Shown here piece after piece: positions 43,628 to 52,748 of a DNA stretch of 56,634 bases. Numbering within the stretch: position 1 is the first letter of the stretch; each line of letters starts with the position of its first letter. Below the pieces are notes generated by a model. That model was not told where the DNA came from. It saw only the letters and a program-made list of their open reading frames with translations, and did not search any database. A program made the position numbers and the translations under genes. This DNA comes from JBGPHT01 sp041484525 (lineage in GTDB: Bacteria > Acidobacteriota > Terriglobia > Bryobacterales > Bryobacteraceae): NCBI GenBank assembly GCA_041484525.1, contig JBGPHT010000033.1, forward strand, positions 1 to 56,634. The letters run 5' to 3'.

Positions 43628-46051
43628 ATGAAGCTCACCAGCGATCTCAGCCACGCAGTGCGGTCTCTGCTCCGGGAACCCGGATTCGCCGTGTCGGCGA
43701 TTCTCATGCTCGGATTGGGCCTCGGCGCCACTAGCGTCGTCTTCTCGCTGGTGAACGGCGTCCTGCTCAAGCCCCTTCCGTACGCGCAGCCGGACCGCCT
43801 GGTGAGTATTCGCGAGGTCATTCCCAGGATCGCCCACCTGTATCCTTCGTTGCCGGTCAACGCCCGCCACTTCGTCGAGTGGCGCAAATCGTGCCCTTCG
43901 CTGGAGAGTATGTCCGTGTTCCAGCCGGGGACGCTGAACCTGACCGGGTGGGGAGAGCCCGAGCGTCTGGATGCGGCGATCGTGTCGGCAAACCTCTTCC
44001 GTGTCCTGGGGGTCCGGCCGGTGCAGGGCCGCGATTTTCGCGATGACGAGGAACAGGAGGGTAAGGACACTGTCGCCATTCTGACTGACGGTCTGTGGCG
44101 CCGCCGGTTCCATGCCGACCCGTCGCTGCCAGGCCGCACCATTTCGCTGAATGGCCGTGTCCGGACCGTAGTCGGAATTCTCGCGCCCGATTTCCGCTTC
44201 CCGGACCCCAACGCGTTTGCCACCGGCCAGGCGGTCGCGCCGCACGCCGAAGTCTTCGTGCCGAAGGTCTTTGCCAAGGGCGAGCTGCAGCAGTTGCTCG
44301 GCACTCACAACTACGCCACGATCGCCCGGCTGAGGTCCGGCGCTTCGCGAGAACAGGCGGTGGCCCAACTCGAGGCCGTGCAGGCAGGCATGGAAGCCAT
44401 GGCGGGGGAGAAGATCCACCTGCGGGCTCTGGCGATTCCCCTGCTCGAGACCGTGGCCGGCAAGTCCCGGCGCGGGCTGCTGGTGCTGATGGGCGCCATT
44501 GCAGCGCTGCTGCTGATTGTCTGCGTCAACCTGGCCAACCTTCTGCTGGCGCGCCGCGAGCGCCACAGCCGGGACTTCGCCGTGCGGGCGGCGCTGGGCG
44601 CCACGCGGGGTGCGCTGATCTTTCACGGATTGGCGGAATCTCTGCTGCTGGCCTTTGGCGGAGGCCTGCTGGCGGCGGGCATCGCCGCCGCTGGAATCGG
44701 CTTGCTGAAGGCATACGCTCCCGCCGGCATTCCTCGGCTCGACGAGGTGGCGCTGGATAGCCGTGTAATGGGGTTCGCCGCCATGCTGGTTGCCGTTACC
44801 GCCCTCCTGTTTGGGTTTCTTCCGGCCTGGCTGGCGAGTCGCGCCGATCCACAGGACACGCTGCGTTCCGCCACCCGCGGCGCGACCGCCTCATCCGGCG
44901 CGATGCGGCTGCGGAGCGTCCTGGTCGCGTCCGAAGTAGGCCTGAGCGCCGCCCTCCTGATCCTCGCGGGAATGCTGTTAAACAGCTTCGTGCGGCTCAT
45001 CCGCGCCGACAAGGGATTCCTCGCGCCCACGGTTCTGGCGGTGGACATCGGCTTGTCGGGCGACCGGTATCAGCCGGATGCGGCGCGGGACGGCTTCTAT
45101 CGGAGGCTGTTCGCCGCACTGTCCACGCAGCCGGGCGTGCAGACGGCGGCCATCTCTTCCGCCCTGCCCCTACAGGGCGAAACGTGGATCGACGGCGTTT
45201 CCACCAATGGCGGCTCCAGTCCCGAGTTTTCGGTGAATGTCCGGTTTGTCAGTCCCGACTTCTTCCGTACCATGGGCATTCCATTGCGCGCGGGCCGGCC
45301 TCTCAGCGAGAACGACCGCGGCCACCAGCGGGCCGTGATTTCCAGCCGCCTGGCATCGTCCCTGTGGCCCGGGCAGGACCCGGTGGGACGCCGGTTCACG
45401 CGTGGGAACAACGAATGGTTCGAAGCGATCGGCGTAGCTGGCGACGTTCGGGCCGAGGCGGACCAGGCGCCGGTGGCGATGATGTATCGCGGCTATTGGG
45501 ACTGGATGCCGTACCGGACTGTGTTGGTCGCGCGCGCCGCCGGCGCCCCTCAATCCATTGCCGGCGCCCTCCGCGCGGCGATCCACGCGGCCGATCCGGA
45601 TGTCCCGGCGCCGGCCATGCGCACCATGTCGGAGGTGCTCGATGCGAGCGTAGGCACGCGCCGCTTCCAGATGCTGCTGGCCGGCGGATTTGCCCTAATG
45701 GCCCTGTTGATTGCCAGCTTCGGAATCTACGCCGTAGTATCTTATTCAGTCGCGCGGCGCACCTCGGAGCTGGGAATCCGCGCCGCGCTGGGCGCGCGGG
45801 CCGGCAATCTGTACGGCCTGATCCTTTGGCAGGGCATGGCGCCGGTGGTCGTCGGACTGCTGGCCGCTGCCGCCGCTGCCGTGGCATTCGGCCGTGTCCT
45901 GAGCAGCCTGCTGTATGAGGTAGACGGCCGCGATCCGCTCACCATCGCGCTGGTCGCCGCACTCTTCGGACTGGTCTCCCTGGCCGCCTGCCTCATCCCG
46001 GCCCGCCGCGCCAGCCGCCTGGACCCCCTGGACGCGCTTCGCTACCAGTAG
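43628..46051 (+). CDS. ADOP-family duplicated MacB/FtsX permease
   Basis: An 807-residue ABC-type permease with two MacB-like periplasmic domains and FtsX-type transmembrane segments. The N-terminus SDLSHAVRSLLREPGF and AILMLGLGLGATSVVFSLV is the ADOP opening helix. FtsX segments appear at about 280-420 (GLLVLMGAIAALLLIVCVNL, then RAALGATRGAL) and again near 690-800 (ELGIRAALGARAGNLYG). No ATPase is encoded alongside, consistent with the name 'orphan permease'. ATG 43628 is chosen because GGAG lies 7 nt upstream and the mature opening helix begins there; an earlier in-frame ATG at 43553 has no site. It may export peptides or lipids (inference). Confidence 0.93.
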   Translation: MKLTSDLSHAVRSLLREPGFAVSAILMLGLGLGATSVVFSLVNGVLLKPLPYAQPDRLVSIREVIPRIAHLYPSLPVNARHFVEWRKSCPSLESMSVFQPGTLNLTGWGEPERLDAAIVSANLFRVLGVRPVQGRDFRDDEEQEGKDTVAILTDGLWRRRFHADPSLPGRTISLNGRVRTVVGILAPDFRFPDPNAFATGQAVAPHAEVFVPKVFAKGELQQLLGTHNYATIARLRSGASREQAVAQLEAVQAGMEAMAGEKIHLRALAIPLLETVAGKSRRGLLVLMGAIAALLLIVCVNLANLLLARRERHSRDFAVRAALGATRGALIFHGLAESLLLAFGGGLLAAGIAAAGIGLLKAYAPAGIPRLDEVALDSRVMGFAAMLVAVTALLFGFLPAWLASRADPQDTLRSATRGATASSGAMRLRSVLVASEVGLSAALLILAGMLLNSFVRLIRADKGFLAPTVLAVDIGLSGDRYQPDAARDGFYRRLFAALSTQPGVQTAAISSALPLQGETWIDGVSTNGGSSPEFSVNVRFVSPDFFRTMGIPLRAGRPLSENDRGHQRAVISSRLASSLWPGQDPVGRRFTRGNNEWFEAIGVAGDVRAEADQAPVAMMYRGYWDWMPYRTVLVARAAGAPQSIAGALRAAIHAADPDVPAPAMRTMSEVLDASVGTRRFQMLLAGGFALMALLIASFGIYAVVSYSVARRTSELGIRAALGARAGNLYGLILWQGMAPVVVGLLAAAAAAVAFGRVLSSLLYEVDGRDPLTIALVAALFGLVSLAACLIPARRASRLDPLDALRYQ

Positions 46052-46212
46052 TGCGTGCCGCCAGGCGTGCCATCGCACCGATGGCGCGCTCCGCACGCCG
46101 GTGTGATGGGGGCCCGATGTCCTGTGCGTTTGTCCGCCGGGCGGTGCGGTTGTTCCGATTCGCGTCGCGGAGTTCACCTGCCGTTTCGGATGAAGCCGTT
46201 CGTTGACTGCTG

Positions 46213-47217
46213 CTATCTGACGGCGTCCTGCTGTGCCTTCTCCAGCTTCGCGTGGCGTTCCCGTTCGGCCTGGGCCGCCTCAGGTTTGCCCAGACGATCG
46301 TAGACGCGGGAAAGGCGGTAGTGGGTTGCCGGATCGTTTGGCGCAAGCTCAGCCGCTCTTTCAAACTCGCGGGCCGCATCTGAATAGTGCCGCGTGCGGT
46401 CGAACACAGTGCCCAGTTCGAAGTGCGCCGAAGCATCGCGCTCGTTCATAGCCAGGCCCTTTTCCAGTAGTCTCCGTGCGGTTTCGGGCTCGATCGATTG
46501 CGCATTCAGCGCTTTTGCGTGCAGAACGTATCCGGCGGAACTCGAGGGATTGGCCGTCTCGTATTCGACGAACTTCTTCGTGACTTCGGGTAGCCGGGCG
46601 GGAATCTGATCCAGAAACTTTCCGAGGAAAACGTAAGGCTGAGCGGTGCCGGGCGCGATCGCGATCGTACGGAGGAACGCCCCTGCGGCATCGTCAAAGC
46701 GACGCAAACCATAGTAAGCGACACCCAGTGCGAGTTCCAGTTGCGCGCTGTTCTTCAGGTATTTCGTGCCCGCGCCGAGTATCGCGATCGCTTCGGCGAA
46801 TTTTCCCTGCTGAAGCAGCGGCTGCGCGGCCTCGAAATACAGTGATTCAGCGTGTTCGCGGGCGGAAGCATCCTGCGGGACCAGCGCCGAATATCGGGCC
46901 TGCGCTTCGGCGGATTTCAACACTCGCCCGGACTCGGCGTAGTAAATAGCCAGGCTGCTCAGCACCAGGGGATCGCGAGGAGCCAGGGCTTCCGCCTTGG
47001 CCGCCGCGGCGTCCGCCTTGCCGTTCGCTTTCAGCTTCCAATAGGTCTGAGAAAGCGCTACCCAGACGCGCCCGTTACCCGGTGCAAGCTTGGCCGCGGC
47101 TTCGAGGTTGGTCTCGGCTGCGGTAAGGTCGTTGCGCTGCAGCGCGAGAAGGCCAGTCCGAAAGGATTCTTCGAACGTGGCGGACACGGCGAGCAGCAGG
47201 AGCAGGGCATGAAGCAA
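46213..47217 (-). CDS. Exported TPR protein
   Basis: A 334-residue protein with a short hydrophobic N-terminus (MLHALLLLLAVSATF) and then TPR repeats: RNDLTAAETNLEAAAKLAPG, then DPLVLSSLAIYYAESGR and units near the C-terminus (DASAHFELGTVFDRTRHYSD; DPATHYRLSRVYDRLGK). TPRs bind partner proteins. It is divergent from the phosphatase-superfamily gene with a 33-nt gap holding a TATAAT box. It converges on the ADOP permease with about 160 nt of apparently gene-free DNA. Confidence 0.9.
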   Translation of the reverse strand: MLHALLLLLAVSATFEESFRTGLLALQRNDLTAAETNLEAAAKLAPGNGRVWVALSQTYWKLKANGKADAAAAKAEALAPRDPLVLSSLAIYYAESGRVLKSAEAQARYSALVPQDASAREHAESLYFEAAQPLLQQGKFAEAIAILGAGTKYLKNSAQLELALGVAYYGLRRFDDAAGAFLRTIAIAPGTAQPYVFLGKFLDQIPARLPEVTKKFVEYETANPSSSAGYVLHAKALNAQSIEPETARRLLEKGLAMNERDASAHFELGTVFDRTRHYSDAAREFERAAELAPNDPATHYRLSRVYDRLGKPEAAQAERERHAKLEKAQQDAVR

Positions 47218-47242
47218 CTGAATTCCCTAATATATTGACGAT

Positions 47243-47248
47243 TATAAT
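47243..47248 (+). promoter_or_regulatory. -10 box of a probable leaderless promoter
   Basis: TATAAT ends 5 nt before the second ATG (47254) of the phosphatase-superfamily gene. A weak -35 (TTGAAT, 19 nt upstream) is present. No ribosome site precedes the start, which fits a leaderless message. Confidence 0.4.
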
Positions 47249-47250
47249 GT

Positions 47251-48438
47251 ATGATGAGGGAACTTGTGGGGCTTCGAGACTTACATCACGGCAGCCCTCG
47301 TGAGGTTGCTCATGCCATTTCGCTCGGACGCCGTAACTTTCTGCGCCTGGTGACGGGCGCAGGGGTAGCAACAGCGCAATTCGGCGCTTCTTCGTTGCGC
47401 GGAATGGCTGCGCCCCGTGGAAAGAAAGCCGTTGTCGTCACGTTTGGCGGAGGGGCTCGCGACGACGAAACGTTCATGCCGGATGGGCAGGAGAACATCC
47501 CCAACCTCCTGAACGAATTGATCCCGCAGGCCACGTTTTTCACGCAAGCGATCAATCGGGGCATTCTCGGCCACTACGTTGCGACTGCCAGCATCGTGAC
47601 TGGCGCCTACGAAACGTTCAACAATTTCGCAGCGGTGTCGCCCGGCAACCCCACGGTTTTCGAATACTTCCGTAAGGACCTCAAGCGCCCCGCGACCGAC
47701 TGTTGGGTGGTCGCGCCAAGCAATGGGTTCGCGCGCATCGGCGAGAGCGCGCACAAGTCATTCGGGCCGGGGCTGGGCGCGGGAGTCATCCTTCCGAAGC
47801 GTCTACTGTCTGCGGCGCTATCCGCCGGTGCCGATGGCGAGCGTTACCAGCACCTTCTCCGTGACAACTACGAGACGCCGCTCTACGCGCCCACGCTCAC
47901 GGGCCACCAGATCGAACTGAACCAGATGGCCGGAGTGCTCAAGCTCTCGGTCGACGATTTCGCCACGCACGCGCGCAGCCTCGCAAGCCCCGACGAGATG
48001 TCCGTGTACATCGCCAAACATCTCATGCGGCAACTCTCGCCGAGCCTGCTCTGGGTCACCCTGCATGACATCGACGTGGCGCACTCCGGCACCTTCTCGC
48101 TTTATATCGACGGCATCCGGCGCTGTGATCGCCTCTGCGCCGAACTGTGGCGGACCATTCAGAAGGACCCCGAATACGCGAACCAGACCACGATGTTCAT
48201 CCTGCCGGATTTCGGCCGCGATTCCGACATCGATTCCGGCGGCAACGGGTTCCAGCATCATCGTACCGGCGACCAGACGTCGCGCACCACGTGGATGATG
48301 GTTCTGGGGCCGGGTATCCGCCAGAACGTTGTGGTTGACCGGCCGGTTGATTCGACTGATTTGGTTCCGACGCTGGGATCGCTGCTCGGATTCGAGGCGC
48401 GCTATTCGCAGGGCAAGCCGCTTGCGGAGGTCGCGTAG
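47251..48438 (+). CDS. Tat-exported alkaline phosphatase-superfamily protein
   Basis: A 395-residue protein. The Tat signal is GRRNFLRLVTGAGVATAQ (twin Arg about 27-28). The catalytic region has FGGGARDDETF near the N-terminus and a metal-binding cluster in the C-terminal half: LHDIDVAHSG, then FILPDFGRDSD and NGFQHHRTGDQ, as in the sulfatase/phosphatase superfamily. VDSTDLVPTLGSLLGF near the C-terminus matches the sulfatase/DUF1501-like pattern. I cannot see a formylglycine signature, so it is more likely a phosphatase-like or non-sulfatase member. The start is ATG 47251 or 47254. It is followed 2 nt later by the unknown 402-residue gene, so the pair is co-transcribed. Confidence 0.72.
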   Translation: MMRELVGLRDLHHGSPREVAHAISLGRRNFLRLVTGAGVATAQFGASSLRGMAAPRGKKAVVVTFGGGARDDETFMPDGQENIPNLLNELIPQATFFTQAINRGILGHYVATASIVTGAYETFNNFAAVSPGNPTVFEYFRKDLKRPATDCWVVAPSNGFARIGESAHKSFGPGLGAGVILPKRLLSAALSAGADGERYQHLLRDNYETPLYAPTLTGHQIELNQMAGVLKLSVDDFATHARSLASPDEMSVYIAKHLMRQLSPSLLWVTLHDIDVAHSGTFSLYIDGIRRCDRLCAELWRTIQKDPEYANQTTMFILPDFGRDSDIDSGGNGFQHHRTGDQTSRTTWMMVLGPGIRQNVVVDRPVDSTDLVPTLGSLLGFEARYSQGKPLAEVA

Positions 48439-48440
48439 CG

Positions 48441-49649
48441 ATGCTTCCAAACCAGCTAGTTCCGGAGAGTTTTGGCGGCTATCCAACCGAGGCGAAGGGC
48501 CTTGCGTTGAAGCACATCGCGTTGTTGCGGCGGCTTCCCCTCGGTTTCGTTCCGTTGCTGCTGCGGGAACTCATTGTTTACGACTGGAAGTTTCCGGCCG
48601 AGCGCAGAGACATCGAACGGCAGTTCGCGTATCTTACGGATCTCTCGCCGGAACAATTGGCGAAGGCCATGGCGGCTTTCTCCGAACTCCGCCTGTCGGA
48701 GGCTCTCAGCAAAACGGATTGGGTGAACTCGCCGGCCACCTTCACCGAACAGTTGACGGCGCACCTCTGGACGACCCATCAGATCGATGTATTCCGCGCC
48801 GCGGCCGTCGATTACGTGGGGAAATCCAGCGCTGCATTGCCGGAAAACCCGTTGCCAACTCATCGGTTGGGAATCGTCGCGATCGGGCAGGGCGTCGGGA
48901 ACAGTCAGTACCGATTGTTCCGAAAACTCCGTCCCGAAGGGATGTATTTCACGCAGGTGAGACATGCCGATGGCCTGAACACGCTGGCTTCTACAGTGGT
49001 GAAACGAGCTGCCGCGCACCCGCTGCCCTACGGCCATTGGTACATTGATGGCGGCGCCTCCGCGGCGTCGATCCCTAACGGCGTGACCCGTGTTTCTTAC
49101 GTTGGACTCTCACCTGTCCGCGCTGCGTTGCAGCGCCTCATGCAGAAGTCTTACGAAGCCAGCGTGTTCGACCCGGAAGCTTTTCGAACCCGGCTGGCGC
49201 AGACGCGGCTTGAAGACGTCGGCGTGAATTCGGGCGGCGACGGCGTGCTCAACCGGTTTCAGCTTAGTCTGTTGACCGAAGGATCGGGGACGCAGGTCTT
49301 CGCGACTACTTTCGTGCAATGGGCGGCGCGCGAGACACTGCGGCGCGCCCAGCCCCTGACGCTGTTCGCCCGCTTTACGCCCCGGCAGCGCGAGAACCCG
49401 ATGAACGAACTTCTCAGCGAAGCGCAACGCAGGCCCGAACTCGACCCCCAGGGCTCACTGGTGGATGCCGATATGGGCGCCTATTACACCTGGCTCAACC
49501 AACAGCGCCTGTCGGGAGCGAGCCAGGCCACCTTTCTGGCGTGGTTTGAAGACCATGAGGAGGCGCTGGCGATTGGGCCCGCGTTCGAACGGAACAAGCG
49601 TTCAGATGCGCCAATTGAGCTGCGAGACATCGCCGCGCAAGTTGTGTAA
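48441..49649 (+). CDS. Conserved protein of unknown function coupled to the phosphatase-like gene
   Basis: A 402-residue soluble protein starting 2 nt after the preceding stop, with GGAGG 10 nt upstream. Features seen are a helical N-terminal domain (LRRLPLGFVPLLLRELIVYD, then DIERQFAYLTDLSPEQLAKA), a central Rossmann-like stretch (RLGIVAIGQGVGNS, HWYIDGGASAASI) and a C-terminal domain with FQLSLLTEGSGTQVFATTFV and MGAYYTWLNQQRLSG. No signal peptide is visible. I do not recognise a family. The tight pairing with an exported phosphatase-superfamily protein suggests a two-gene functional unit. Confidence 0.75.
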   Translation: MLPNQLVPESFGGYPTEAKGLALKHIALLRRLPLGFVPLLLRELIVYDWKFPAERRDIERQFAYLTDLSPEQLAKAMAAFSELRLSEALSKTDWVNSPATFTEQLTAHLWTTHQIDVFRAAAVDYVGKSSAALPENPLPTHRLGIVAIGQGVGNSQYRLFRKLRPEGMYFTQVRHADGLNTLASTVVKRAAAHPLPYGHWYIDGGASAASIPNGVTRVSYVGLSPVRAALQRLMQKSYEASVFDPEAFRTRLAQTRLEDVGVNSGGDGVLNRFQLSLLTEGSGTQVFATTFVQWAARETLRRAQPLTLFARFTPRQRENPMNELLSEAQRRPELDPQGSLVDADMGAYYTWLNQQRLSGASQATFLAWFEDHEEALAIGPAFERNKRSDAPIELRDIAAQVV

Positions 49650-49736
49650 GTGCCGGTGCCTGCGAGGGGCGGAGCCGTGGCCCCGCCCCTGTCCGATCGG
49701 AACTCGAACCGAAGGGCCAGTTGCATGTTCGAATCC

Positions 49737-50206
49737 CGCGACGGTTGAGGCCGCGCTGCAGGAATGGGGTGAAGTCTTTCGCCGCCTTCCCAGAATTGAC
49801 GCCGTGTTCGTGCCCGGCGGCTACCGCCCCAAGACCAACTCGTACGACGCGTGGAACGTGCCGCAATGGGAGAGCTATATCCGGGATCCCGCGTTCTTCC
49901 ATACCGTGCGGACGGGTTTCGGTTCGCGAAGGAACAGGCCGTGGCGCGTTTCCTGCCCGCTACAAAGTGCGCTTCAATCAGGCCGGCGACGGCACACCGC
50001 GCGCCACTCGCCTGATGGCCAACGGCAAGTTCGAAATTCACCCTATGCGGAAGAAAGATCTTGACGTGAGGCCGGTGGAATTCGAGATTCCGGCGGAGGC
50101 AACCGCCGGGGGTAGCCTGATACTCGAGTGGCAGGCAAATCCGGAAGAAGCCGGCAACGGCCGCTTTGTGCAGGTCTCCGAAGTGTGGTTGGTTCGAGTA
50201 AAGTGA
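49737..50206 (+). pseudogene. Decayed fragments of a large carbohydrate-active protein
   Basis: Two open stretches in different frames look like fragments of one protein: one reads ATVEAALQEWGEVFRRLPRI then NSYDAWNVPQWESYIRDPAF (about 49737-49930), and the next reads ARYKVRFNQAGDGTP ... ANPEEAGNGRFVQVSEVWLV (to 50206). The C-terminal fragment matches the tail of glycoside-hydrolase-like exported proteins that I recall from Acidobacteria. Frame changes and missing sequence in between indicate decay. The region 49650-49736 holds nothing further that I can identify. Confidence 0.5.
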
Positions 50207-50242
50207 ACGTGGATGTTGGATTCCCGAGCAACGGGCGGTGAG

Positions 50243-50680
50243 ATGACCTCTAAAGAGAGCCGCGGAAGGCCTGAAGGTGGGTTCCTTGGACTCCTACGCG
50301 GAGCGGCCCAGATCGCGGTGCTGGCTGGGGCCGTGGGCTCGGCCGGTTTGATGCTGCGTGCAGGTCATCGTAACAATTCCCGAATCCTGCTAATAATGTT
50401 CGCGCTCTGGGTGCTCTCCCCATTCATGGCCCTCGTATTGGCCAACGTAGTTTCGAAGCGTTGGTCGGTTCTTACCCGAGCAACACTCCACAGTGTGATG
50501 CTGGTGCTCACGCTGGGCTCTTTAGCCATCTACGGAGATGTTGCATTGGGGCCCCCCAGGGCGAAGACCGCTTTCGTATTCCTTGTTGTTCCCCCGGCGT
50601 CATGGCTGCTTATTGCAATCGTGGTCCCGATAGCCGCGCTAATATCTGGCAGGCTGTCACGTCGACGTGACGGTGCCTAA
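50243..50680 (+). CDS. Small four-helix membrane protein
   Basis: A 145-residue protein from ATG 50243 (MTSKESRGR) with four predicted membrane segments: AAQIAVLAGAVGSAGLML, LLIMFALWVLSPFMALVLA, LHSVMLVLTLGSLAIYGDV and AFVFLVVPPASWLLIAIVVP. The C-terminus is basic (RLSRRRDG), which favours an inside location. No family recognised. It stands between the decayed gene and the convergent quinoprotein gene. The ribosome site is weak (GGCGGTGAG), so the start is uncertain; an in-frame ATG at 50213 is possible. Confidence 0.7.
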   Translation: MTSKESRGRPEGGFLGLLRGAAQIAVLAGAVGSAGLMLRAGHRNNSRILLIMFALWVLSPFMALVLANVVSKRWSVLTRATLHSVMLVLTLGSLAIYGDVALGPPRAKTAFVFLVVPPASWLLIAIVVPIAALISGRLSRRRDGA

Positions 50681-50700
50681 CCCGGCGTGGTTTCGCCCAT

Positions 50701-52668
50701 TTATTCCAGAATTCCAAAGGAAAGAATATGGGACCCGGCCGCGACCGCAATATATTGATTGCCATCAAACGTGTAGGTCATTGGCGACGCCTTCCAGCTC
50801 TCGTTGGTCTGGAAACTCCACAACACCTTTCCCGTGACGGCGTCCGCCGCCATCAGCGCACCCCCTTCTTCACCGAAAATGACCAGGCCGGTCGACGTGG
50901 CGATCGTGCCTCCCCAGGAAGTCGCCGGACCCTTCTGCGGCAGCTCCCAGGCGATCTGGCCGGTTCGGATGTTGATGGCCTTGAGAATGCGTTCCGGATT
51001 CCCATCGGACGCGGTTTGCTGCGATCCGCCCAGGTACTGTCTGCCGGATTGCCACTGGCCGGGGTCCCGCTTCGTGTAGACACTGCATTTCTCGAAAGTT
51101 TGCATGTAGAACAAACCCGTCGCGGGATTGTACGAGGGTGAGAACCAGTTGGTGGCTCCGTCCTGCGACGGACACACCTTGGTTCCCGTCGCGGTCGGTT
51201 CCTGATTCGGGTTCAGGATGGGACGGCCGTCCGCCCCGATTCCCTTCGCCCAGGTCAGATTTCTTACGAAGGGCTTGGCGAGGAGCAACTTTCCATCGGT
51301 CCGATCGAACACGTAGAAGAAGCCATTGCGGTTGCCGTGCAGGAGCAGTTTCCGGGGCCGGCCCTCCCACTCCGCGTCCACCAACATCGGTGTCTCGGTG
51401 GCATCCCAATCCCAGAGGTCGTGCGGAGTGAACTGATAATACCACTTGAGCTTTCCCGTCTTCGCATCCAGCGCGAGGATGCAGTCGGCATAAAGGTTAT
51501 CGCCGCCGCGGTCGTCGCCGTTATACTCGGCGCTGGGATTCCCGGTCGGCCAATAGACGGTATCCGTCTGAGCATCGTATGTCCCGGTGAACCAGGTGGG
51601 CGCGCCCGGATGGTTGATCCCTTTGCCCTTCCAACTCTCCGATCCCGGCTCTCCGGCCTTGGGAACGGTCCAGAAACGCCAGACCTCCTTTCCGGTTTCC
51701 TGATCGTAGGCGGCCAGGAACCCGCGGGCGCCATGCTCCCCGCCGGCGACGCCGGAGATGACCAGATTGCCCACGGTCAGTGGCGCTGAGGAGGCGGAGT
51801 AATTGTCCCGCGCGTCCGCCACTTCGATGTCCCAGGCCAACCCTCCCGTGGACCGATTGATCGCCAGCAAATGGGTTCGTTTCGCTACCGTGAAGACGCG
51901 ATTGCCGGCGACGGCTACGCCGCGATTGGTCCCGCCACCGCCTCCTCCTCTTCCCCCCGCTGACGGTATGTCCACCTGGTAGTGCCAGATCTCGCGGCCC
52001 GTGCCCGCGTCGAGGGCATAGCACTCATTGGGACCCGCCACGTACATGATCCCGTCGATGACGACCGGCGTCACCTGCAGGTGTGAAGCGTTGGGAAGAT
52101 TGAACACCCATTTAGGTGTGAGCCGCGTCACATTGGCCGGAGTGATTTGGGATAGCTTCGTATACCGGTTGCCGCCAGGGTCGCCGTTGTAACCGGGCCA
52201 GTCGTTTTGCGAAGTCACCTCGCGATAGCGATCGCCCGCGACGCGCAGCAGATGGATGCGGAGATCTTCCGTTTGCAGTTGCAGATCGTAGAACCCCTCG
52301 TTCAGGACGACTCCTTCCAGCGTCTTGCCGTCGGTCATCTGAACCTTCTTGCGGACCACAGCCTTGCTGGCGGCGCGCGCCTGGAGCGACCGCAAATAGC
52401 GCGTCAGGAGCGCCATATCCGCATCCTGCATCGGGTTGGGAGGCATGCCGCTGGCAGGCACACCGGTGCGAATCAGCGTAGCCAACTGCGGGTTGGCGAG
52501 TGCAGCCAGGCGGCGTGCGATGGGCGGTCCCATTTCCGCGCCCTCTCCGTCCGCGCCGTGGCATCTGGCGCAGCGGTTCTCAAAAACAACTCGCCCCGGA
52601 TCGGCATCCTGCGCAGGCAGGTTGAGGCCGAAGACCAGCAAGGCGCTGGAAATAACAAAAACTCGCAT
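50701..52668 (-). CDS. Cytochrome c / Sm-like / quinoprotein fusion (PQQ-dependent dehydrogenase)
   Basis: A 655-residue exported protein. Signal peptide (VISSALLVFGLNLPAQ), then a cytochrome c domain (about 25-95; CARCHGADGEG). A short insert (about 100-145; MTDGKTLEGVVLNEGFYDLQ) resembles an Sm-like or translocation domain. The C-terminal part (about 155-655) is a PQQ quinoprotein propeller: KWVFNLPNASHLQVTPVVID, NRGVAVAGNRVFTVAKRTHL and GGTIATSTGLVIFGEEGGAL, with a final YIAVAAGSHI blade. It likely oxidises an alcohol or sugar and hands electrons to the fused cytochrome. No ribosome site dispute; the start at 52668 begins with a proper signal peptide. Confidence 0.9.
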   Translation of the reverse strand: MRVFVISSALLVFGLNLPAQDADPGRVVFENRCARCHGADGEGAEMGPPIARRLAALANPQLATLIRTGVPASGMPPNPMQDADMALLTRYLRSLQARAASKAVVRKKVQMTDGKTLEGVVLNEGFYDLQLQTEDLRIHLLRVAGDRYREVTSQNDWPGYNGDPGGNRYTKLSQITPANVTRLTPKWVFNLPNASHLQVTPVVIDGIMYVAGPNECYALDAGTGREIWHYQVDIPSAGGRGGGGGGTNRGVAVAGNRVFTVAKRTHLLAINRSTGGLAWDIEVADARDNYSASSAPLTVGNLVISGVAGGEHGARGFLAAYDQETGKEVWRFWTVPKAGEPGSESWKGKGINHPGAPTWFTGTYDAQTDTVYWPTGNPSAEYNGDDRGGDNLYADCILALDAKTGKLKWYYQFTPHDLWDWDATETPMLVDAEWEGRPRKLLLHGNRNGFFYVFDRTDGKLLLAKPFVRNLTWAKGIGADGRPILNPNQEPTATGTKVCPSQDGATNWFSPSYNPATGLFYMQTFEKCSVYTKRDPGQWQSGRQYLGGSQQTASDGNPERILKAINIRTGQIAWELPQKGPATSWGGTIATSTGLVIFGEEGGALMAADAVTGKVLWSFQTNESWKASPMTYTFDGNQYIAVAAGSHILSFGILE

Positions 52669-52748
52669 ATTGGTATGATACTGGCGCGCTCATCCAAAGA
52701 TGAGTCTTAATCCGGCCCGGCAGTACAATTGCCTCTTGGAGGAAACGC

